Positions 59,118-64,000 of a stretch of 64,000 bases of DNA are shown piece after piece. Source of the stretch: Actinomarinicola tropica (GTDB lineage Bacteria > Actinomycetota > Acidimicrobiia > Acidimicrobiales > SKKL01); NCBI RefSeq assembly GCF_009650215.1, contig NZ_CP045851.1:3127001-3191000 (forward strand). The letters run 5' to 3'. The notes beneath the pieces were generated by a model. That model had not been told where the DNA came from, searched no databases, and saw nothing but the letters and a program-made list of their open reading frames with translations. Position 1 is the first letter of the stretch. Each line of letters starts with the position of its first letter. Made by a program: the position numbers and the translations under genes.

Positions 59118-59144
59118 GTTTCGGGGACGTTTCGTCCCCTTCAC
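59118..59144 (-). promoter_or_regulatory. Three-half-site nitrogen-control box of nnaR
   Basis: On the minus strand: GTGAA-n6-GAAAC-n6-GAAAC. Two perfect GAAAC sites are 11 bp apart. A 10-bp gap leads to the -10 GACGAT, then 7 nt, then ATG at 59094. This suggests that the regulator's own gene is under the same nitrogen control. Confidence 0.6.
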
Positions 59145-59166
59145 GGCACGATGATGTCGCGGCCGC

Positions 59167-59532
59167 TCACCGGCTCTCGACGTGCACCACGCCGTCGACG
59201 ACGTGGGTCCGCCACGTGCGCAAGACCACATCGGGGTCGTCGAGGCACTCCCCGGTGCGGAGGTCGAAGCGCTGCTTGTGGAGCGGCGAGATGACCACGA
59301 GCCGCTCCCCGACCGAGCCGACGAGCCCGCGCGCGAGGACCGCGACCCCGGTGAAGGGGTCGACGTGGTCCACGGCGAGCACCTCGTCGCCGCCGGCCCC
59401 GGCCGAGCCGCCGACCACGCGGAAGAGCGCCACCCGGACGCCGTCGACCACGACGGCGACCCCGCGCTCAGGGGTCAGCGCGTCGAGGCGGCACGCCTCG
59501 ACCGATGTGGTGGGGATCGTCGTCGTGCTCAC
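59167..59532 (-). CDS. nirD: Nitrite reductase small subunit
   Basis: A 121-residue Rieske-fold protein that partners NirB. It starts STTTIPTTSVEACRLDALTPERGVAV; ISPLHKQRFDLRTGECLDDP is the region where true Rieske proteins carry Cys-His ligands. Only scattered Cys remain, as is normal for NirD, which holds no cluster. It stabilises the NADH-nitrite reductase complex. The GTG overlaps the nirB stop (GTGA), so translation is coupled. Confidence 0.93.
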   Translation of the reverse strand: MSTTTIPTTSVEACRLDALTPERGVAVVVDGVRVALFRVVGGSAGAGGDEVLAVDHVDPFTGVAVLARGLVGSVGERLVVISPLHKQRFDLRTGECLDDPDVVLRTWRTHVVDGVVHVESR

Positions 59533-62060
59533 ACCTGCACCTCTCGTCTCGTCGGCAGCGGCACCCGCTGGCCCCGCACCTCGGTCCAGCCGGGGTCGTG
59601 GACGACCTCCGGCGCGTTGACGAACTCGACGAACCGGGCCCGGCGGGCGGGGTCCTGCAGGGTCGCCTGCCACTCGCACTCGTAGGACCCGACGTGTCGT
59701 GCCATGTCCGCCTCGAGCTCCTCGGCGATGCCGAGCACGTCGTCGACCACCACGGCGCGGACGTGGTCGAGGCCGCCGTCCATCTCCTCGATCCAGGCTG
59801 CGGTCCGCTGGAGACGATCGGCCGTGCGCACGTAGAACATGAGGAAGCGGTCGATGTAGCGCAGGAGCGTCTCGTCGTCGAGGTCGGCGGCGAGCAGCTC
59901 GGCGTGCCGGGGCGCCGTCCCGCCGTTGCCGCCGACGTAGAGGTTCCAGCCGGCCTCGGTGGCGATGACCCCGACGTCCTTCGAGCGAGCTTCGGCGCAC
60001 TCACGGGCGCACCCGGACACCGCCGCCTTGATCTTGTGCGGCGCGCGCAGCCCGCGGTAGCGGAGCTCGACGTGGATGGCCATCCCGACCGAGTCCTGCA
60101 CGCCGTAGCGACACCACGTGTCGCCGACGCAGGACTTCACGGTGCGCAGCGCCTTGCCGTAGGCGTGACCGGACTCCATGCCGGCTGCGATCACCCGTTC
60201 CCAGATGGCCGGGAGCTGGTCGAGGCGGGCGCCGAACAGGTCGATCCGCTGACCGCCGGTGATCTTCGTGTAGAGCCCGAAATCCTCGGCGATGCGGCCG
60301 AGCTCAATGAGCTGCGCCGGGGTGATCTCCCCGCCGGGCACGCGCGGCACGACCGAGTAGGTGCCGTTGCGCTGCATGTTGGCGAGCGCGTGGTCGTTGG
60401 TGTCCTGCAGCGAGGCGTGGTCGCCGTCGAGGACGTACCGCCCGGTCAGCGAGGCGAGGATCGACGCCACGACCGGTCGGCAGATCTCGCAGCCGTATCC
60501 GGACCCGTGGGCGTCGCGCACCTCGGCCCAGGTCGTGTGCCGGTGGAAGCGGACGAGGTCGTAGAGCTCCTGGCGGGTCAGGTCGAAGTGCTCGCAGAGC
60601 CGGCGGTCGACCGTCAGGCCGAGGCGGTCGAGCTCGGCGTGAAGGATGCGGTTGACCGTCGGGACGCACCCGCCGCACCCGGTGCCGGCACCGGTGCACG
60701 CACCGACCTCCTTGGCGGTGTGCGCCCCGTCGGCGATCGACCCGCAGATCGCGCCCTTCGTCACCGCGTTGCACGAGCAGATCTGGGCGGCGTCGGGAAG
60801 GGCGTCGGGACCGATGGCAGGCGACGCGTCGGCCGAGACGGGCGAGAGGAAGGTGCCGATGTCGGTCGGCGTGGGAACGTCGCCCGAGGCCATGAGGCTG
60901 AGGAGGTCGTACCCCTCGGTGTCGCCGACGAGGATGCCGCCGCGCAGCGCGCCCGTCGACGAGTCGACGACGAGGGTGCGGTGCACCTTGCGCACGGGGT
61001 CGGAGAGCACGAGGGCCTCGGTGCCCTCCCCGGCCCGGGTCTCGCCGAAGGACGCGAGGGCGACGCCCATGAGCTTGAGCTTGGTCGAGGGCAGCCCCGG
61101 GGCGAAGCGTGCCGCCCCCTCGCCCACCAGCCGATCGGCGACGACGCGCGCCATCTCGTAGCCGGGCGCGACGAGACCGTGGACCCTCCCGTCGTGGCAG
61201 ACGACCTCGCCGATCGCCGACACCGAGGGTGCGCTCGTGCGGCAGAGGTCGTCGACGACGACGCCGCCTCGCTCGCCCACCTCGAGGCCTGCCGCCCGCC
61301 CGAGGGCATCCCGGGGCCGCACCCCGGCGGAGACGACCACGAGGTCGACCTCCAGGTCGTCGCCCTCCGCGAATCGCACGGCGCGGATGCCGTCCGGCCC
61401 GCCCACCAGCTCGGTGGTCGAGACGCCGCAGTGCACCGCGACACCGAGCTCGTCGAGCCAGCGGCCGAGCATGCGGGCCGCTGGCTCGTCGAGCTGCTGG
61501 GGCATGAGGTGCGGCGCCATCTCGAGGACGTGGGTCTCGAGGCCGAGCAGCCTCAGGGCGTTGGCCGCCTCGAGCCCGAGGAGCCCGCCACCGATCACCG
61601 CACCGACCCGTCGACTCCCGGCGAGCGCACGGTCGCGGATGGCGACGAGGTCCTCGATCGTCCGGTACACGAAGCACCCGGGCAGGTCGACACCGGGGAT
61701 CGGGGGCACGAACGGAGTCGAGCCGGTGGCGAGCACGAGCTCGTCGTAGGGCTCCATCGTCCCGTCGTCGAGCCGCACGAACCGGCTCGCTGTGTCGATG
61801 TCGACCACGGTGCGACCCACGCGCAGGTCGAGGCGTTCGTCCTCGAGCACCTCGGGGCGGACGAGCGACAGGTCGTGCTCGGTGCGGCCGTCGAACCAGC
61901 TGGACAGGGCGACCCGGTCGTAGGCGGGCCGTGGCTCCTCGCCGATCACGACGATCCGCCACCGCCGGTCGACGTCGCCGTCGAGGACGAGGTCGACGAG
62001 CTTCTGCCCGACCATGCCGTTGCCGACGACGACCAGGGTGCGAGTTCGGGGTGCGGCCAT
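59529..62060 (-). CDS. nirB: NADH-dependent assimilatory nitrite reductase large subunit
   Basis: An 843-residue cytosolic enzyme that reduces nitrite to ammonium with NADH. Domains in order: FAD/NAD(P)-binding (VVVGNGMVGQKLVDLVL at residues about 10-26, then VIGGGLLGLEAANALR), and a BFD-like [2Fe-2S] domain (ICSCNAVTKGAICG and ACTGAGTGCGGC). The nitrite/sulphite reductase half follows with SCVGDTWCRYG and SGCARECAEARSKDVGV, whose Cys residues bind the [4Fe-4S]-sirohaem. The ATG at 62060 follows TTGGCT by 7 nt. Sirohaem synthesis genes are not in the window. It is co-translated with nirD. Confidence 0.95.
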   Translation of the reverse strand: MAAPRTRTLVVVGNGMVGQKLVDLVLDGDVDRRWRIVVIGEEPRPAYDRVALSSWFDGRTEHDLSLVRPEVLEDERLDLRVGRTVVDIDTASRFVRLDDGTMEPYDELVLATGSTPFVPPIPGVDLPGCFVYRTIEDLVAIRDRALAGSRRVGAVIGGGLLGLEAANALRLLGLETHVLEMAPHLMPQQLDEPAARMLGRWLDELGVAVHCGVSTTELVGGPDGIRAVRFAEGDDLEVDLVVVSAGVRPRDALGRAAGLEVGERGGVVVDDLCRTSAPSVSAIGEVVCHDGRVHGLVAPGYEMARVVADRLVGEGAARFAPGLPSTKLKLMGVALASFGETRAGEGTEALVLSDPVRKVHRTLVVDSSTGALRGGILVGDTEGYDLLSLMASGDVPTPTDIGTFLSPVSADASPAIGPDALPDAAQICSCNAVTKGAICGSIADGAHTAKEVGACTGAGTGCGGCVPTVNRILHAELDRLGLTVDRRLCEHFDLTRQELYDLVRFHRHTTWAEVRDAHGSGYGCEICRPVVASILASLTGRYVLDGDHASLQDTNDHALANMQRNGTYSVVPRVPGGEITPAQLIELGRIAEDFGLYTKITGGQRIDLFGARLDQLPAIWERVIAAGMESGHAYGKALRTVKSCVGDTWCRYGVQDSVGMAIHVELRYRGLRAPHKIKAAVSGCARECAEARSKDVGVIATEAGWNLYVGGNGGTAPRHAELLAADLDDETLLRYIDRFLMFYVRTADRLQRTAAWIEEMDGGLDHVRAVVVDDVLGIAEELEADMARHVGSYECEWQATLQDPARRARFVEFVNAPEVVHDPGWTEVRGQRVPLPTRREVQV

Positions 62061-62083
62061 GAGGTCGAGCCAACCGCGTCGCC

Positions 62084-62110
62084 GTTGCCCCCGGATCACC
62101 GGTGGGTGAC
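62084..62110 (-). promoter_or_regulatory. Three-half-site nitrogen-control box of nirBD
   Basis: On the minus strand: GTCAC-n6-GTGAT-n6-GCAAC, with the same 11-bp period. It ends 10 bp before TTGGCT, which lies 7 nt before the ATG at 62060. The half-sites are weaker than at nnaR; the shared spacing is the main support. Confidence 0.5.
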
Positions 62111-62191
62111 GCCCGTGCGACGCTCGCCGCAGCGACGGCACCCGCGGCCGTGATCCGCCTCACGAGCTCGGATCGGCCGTGTGATGTGCGC

Positions 62192-63076
62192 TCAGTCCGG
62201 CGGCGGCGAGAGCCCGATCGGGTTCGGGTACGGCAGCAGGTCCGAGCGCTGCACGGCCGCCGCGATCGGGCGCAGGAGGGCGTCGAGCCGTCGGACGGCG
62301 TCGGCGCCGGCACGACGGACGAGCGCGCCAGCCGATTCGTCGGTGCGACGCTCGACCTCCGTGCGGAGGCCGAGGCCCTCGTCGGTGACCGTGCCGTCGG
62401 GACGCATGAGCCCCCGGGCGACGAGCGACGCCGACGCGGCGGACCACTCGTCGTCGGGCCACCCCCGCGCCGAGCGCAGGAGGGCAGGGTCCTCGCCGTC
62501 GGCGGCCAGCCGGAGCACGTGCGCCGAGCACCCGCCGAGCCCGGCGACGACGAGCGCAGCCACGTGACCGTCGCCGCGGTGCTCGCGCCACAGCGTCGCC
62601 CCGTGCCACAGCCGGGCCCACGGGTCGGTCGGCACGGCGACGTCGCGGTTGGCGGCGAACAGCGGACGACCAGCGGGGTCGGCGTCCATCGCGGCGTCGA
62701 CGAGGAGCGAGCCCGCCTCCTCGGCCGCATCGTCGTCCAGGTCGAACCGCTCGGCCAGCCCCCGCAGGGCGCGCGCCGCGCCGGCGTCGCGAGCCGCCAG
62801 CACCTCGGTGGGCGGCGCCATCTCCCAGACCGACGGGAGAGCCCGCGCGACGAACTCGCGGTGGAAGCCGAAGAAGGTGGCCTCGACCACGCCCGGGCCC
62901 ACCTGCCCCATCGGTGCGGCCCGCCCCGCGAAGTAGCCCCGCCAGAAGCCGCGCACGCCGACGTCCTCGTAGGCCTGACGGGCCTCCGGTGCGAAGTAGG
63001 TGACGGCGTGGACGTGCTCGTAGAGCGTCCACAACCGCCGTGCCGCCGCCTCGTCCCGCTCACTCGTCTCGTCCAC
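62192..63076 (-). CDS. SCO6745-family protein, function unknown
   Basis: A 294-residue helical protein of the SCO6745 type (actinobacterial, sometimes called HTH MarR-like). The N-terminal ARRLWTLYEHVHAVTYFAPEA and GVRGFWRGYFAGRAAPMG segments are typical, and the C-terminal part (SASLVARGLMRPDGTVTDEG) resembles a winged helix. It has been suggested to bind a ligand, but no reaction is known to me. The GTG follows TAGCGT by 7 nt, and the first three bases of that hexamer are the stop codon of the upstream lipoprotein gene. Confidence 0.8.
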   Translation of the reverse strand: MDETSERDEAAARRLWTLYEHVHAVTYFAPEARQAYEDVGVRGFWRGYFAGRAAPMGQVGPGVVEATFFGFHREFVARALPSVWEMAPPTEVLAARDAGAARALRGLAERFDLDDDAAEEAGSLLVDAAMDADPAGRPLFAANRDVAVPTDPWARLWHGATLWREHRGDGHVAALVVAGLGGCSAHVLRLAADGEDPALLRSARGWPDDEWSAASASLVARGLMRPDGTVTDEGLGLRTEVERRTDESAGALVRRAGADAVRRLDALLRPIAAAVQRSDLLPYPNPIGLSPPPD

Positions 63077-63083
63077 GGCTCGG

Positions 63084-63089
63084 ACGCTA
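63084..63089 (-). promoter_or_regulatory. Leaderless -10 hexamer built on a stop codon
   Basis: TAGCGT on the minus strand: the TAG (63089-63087) terminates the lipoprotein gene, and the hexamer lies 7 nt before the GTG of the SCO6745-family gene. Confidence 0.5.
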
Positions 63090-63887
63090 CGCGCCTCGAC
63101 CGTCCTGCAGGGCCGCGAGCCGATCCTCGATGCGGCGTGCGACGCGCAGGACGTCTTCCAGGTCGAGGTCGGCGGCCGCGAGGCCGGCGCTCGGGGCGTC
63201 TCCCGTCACCGCCTGGACCTGGACGAGGACGTCGTCGCGCTGGAACGTCACGACGAACGCCTCGCCGACGACGGCATGGCCCTCCTGCACGAACTCGACC
63301 TCGAGACGCGCGGCGACGGCGTCGTCGCCCAGGTCCGGATCGGGAAGGAGGTCGAAGCGCTGCACCGAGGGGATCCCGCTCAGGTCGGTCGTGAACGGCT
63401 CCGAGCACGGACCGCGGAGAGCAGCGCGCAACGGCGCGAGGTCGTCGACCCGCCCGGGAGTGTGGTCGGCGTAGCTCTCGTAGGCGAGGTACACGTTCGG
63501 GTCGACGTACGTCGTCCCGAGGCTGACGTCGGCGGGCTCGCCCGCAGCGAGCGCCTCCCCGCAGTCGGCCGGATCGGTCACGAAGGCGGTGTCGCCCTCG
63601 ATCTGCTCGCCGGCGACGAAGTGGTCGGGCAGGTCCTCCGGGCGGAGGAGCACGGTGCGGAGGTCGTCGGCGCTGAGCGGGCGTGGCGGCACGGTGGTTG
63701 TCGAGGAGGGCGCGGCCTGCGTGGTGGTGGTCGCAGGCACGCCGGTCGTTGTGGTCACGAGCGAGGAGAGGTCGGCGACCGCGCCCTCCTCGCCGTCGCC
63801 GCACCCGACCGACAGGAGGGACGCAGCGACGACGAGCGCCACGATGCGCGCGACGTACGGGCGGGAAGACTGGCGACCTGCGGACAC
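63087..63887 (-). CDS. Secreted lipoprotein, function unknown
   Basis: A 266-residue protein with a basic start, a hydrophobic helix and a lipobox (LSVGCGD), so it is probably lipid-anchored on the outside of the cell membrane. A Thr/Pro/Ala-rich spacer (about 38-68) precedes a globular domain beginning LSADDLRTVLLRPEDLPDHF. Two cysteines (DPADCGEAL and RGPCSEP) could form a disulphide. The layout recalls extracellular sensor domains of the PknH type and related actinobacterial lipoproteins, but I cannot assign it. The GTG has GAGGTCC upstream. TACCCT near 63937 could be its -10. Confidence 0.7.
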   Translation of the reverse strand: MSAGRQSSRPYVARIVALVVAASLLSVGCGDGEEGAVADLSSLVTTTTGVPATTTTQAAPSSTTTVPPRPLSADDLRTVLLRPEDLPDHFVAGEQIEGDTAFVTDPADCGEALAAGEPADVSLGTTYVDPNVYLAYESYADHTPGRVDDLAPLRAALRGPCSEPFTTDLSGIPSVQRFDLLPDPDLGDDAVAARLEVEFVQEGHAVVGEAFVVTFQRDDVLVQVQAVTGDAPSAGLAAADLDLEDVLRVARRIEDRLAALQDGRGA

Positions 63888-64000
63888 GTCGTGGACCTCG
63901 TGGCGGAGACGGACGGTGCGGCAGGAGGGTACCGGTCGCGGCCCGATGCATCACGAGGGGCCCCAGGGGGAACCCTCCCGTCCTCCACGAGCGAGGGAGG
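63888..64000. other. Right-edge non-coding stretch
   Basis: No gene is supported here. It holds a possible minus-strand -10 (TACCCT, 63937-63942) for the lipoprotein gene. A short inverted repeat, CCTCCC...GGGAGG near 63978-64000, may belong to the end of the next gene outside the window. Confidence 0.4.

Noticed and set aside
63755-63988. Small minus-strand frame at the right edge
   Set aside because: It overlaps the lipoprotein start in another frame and shows only Arg/Pro/Ser-rich sequence.

Overview
The window is very GC-rich, densely coding chromosomal DNA of an actinomycete. I infer an aerobic, free-living member of the Acidimicrobiia (Iamia/Ilumatobacter-like) or a close relative. The reasons are the strong third-position GC bias, many GTG starts, two F420-type LLM oxidoreductases, HelD, Lhr, Nei2, SCO6745-type and HemD-winged-helix proteins, and a coproporphyrin-type haem gene pair. 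The taxonomic call is an inference. I see no rRNA, tRNA, CRISPR array, transposase or prophage. About 59 protein genes are supported and the longest gene-free stretch is about 240 bp.

Layout, left to right. 1-8.1 kb: a cut-off potassium channel, a stress pair (PNPOx-like and universal stress protein), two acyl-CoA ligases, DUF983, nitroreductase, L-2-hydroxyglutarate oxidase and a 1-Cys peroxiredoxin. 8.1-19.8 kb: a 1,187-residue cyclase/AAA/TPR signalling protein, a MacB-type ABC exporter, a degenerate regulator followed by a degenerate M48-like protein, Nei2, a 19-residue membrane microprotein, a cation/proton antiporter and an S4 RNA-binding protein. 20-27.6 kb: macro-domain protein, NYN-like protein and giant Lhr helicase, then an AbiEi/DUF559 gene bracketed by palindromic repeats, then a HAD phosphatase. 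27.6-36.4 kb: SRPBCC, ATP-dependent DNA ligase, hemerythrin, HelD, EEP phosphatase, hemE and hemY/cgoX, and a YtkA/FixH-like membrane protein.

36.5-47 kb: a sortase lipoprotein translationally coupled to an Lnt-like protein whose nucleophile position is Ser, ABC-F ATPase, dtd, an ECF sigma/anti-sigma/MscS-like operon, and a glycan cluster (GT4, methyltransferase, alpha-toroid protein, TylF-type methyltransferase, GtrA). 47-54 kb: TesB thioesterase with a PQQ-type sugar dehydrogenase lipoprotein, DUF952, two LLM oxidoreductases, a ketopantoate reductase homologue and a DUF4349 lipoprotein. 54-62 kb: a complete nitrate assimilation block read leftwards, nirB-nirD, the HemD-winged-helix regulator (NnaR type), narK-nasA. 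62-64 kb: an SCO6745-family protein and a lipoprotein.

Two genome-scale signals stand out. First, over twenty genes have a TANNNT-like -10 hexamer ending 6-8 nt before the start codon with no Shine-Dalgarno sequence, the mark of leaderless mRNAs; I used it to choose starts. Second, the three nitrate/nitrite transcription units share one promoter layout: three half-sites with 11-bp period, exactly 10 bp, a -10 hexamer, exactly 7 bp, then ATG. Intergenic palindromes of two families (core GGTACGGATC, and core CGATTCGACG) recur at gene ends.
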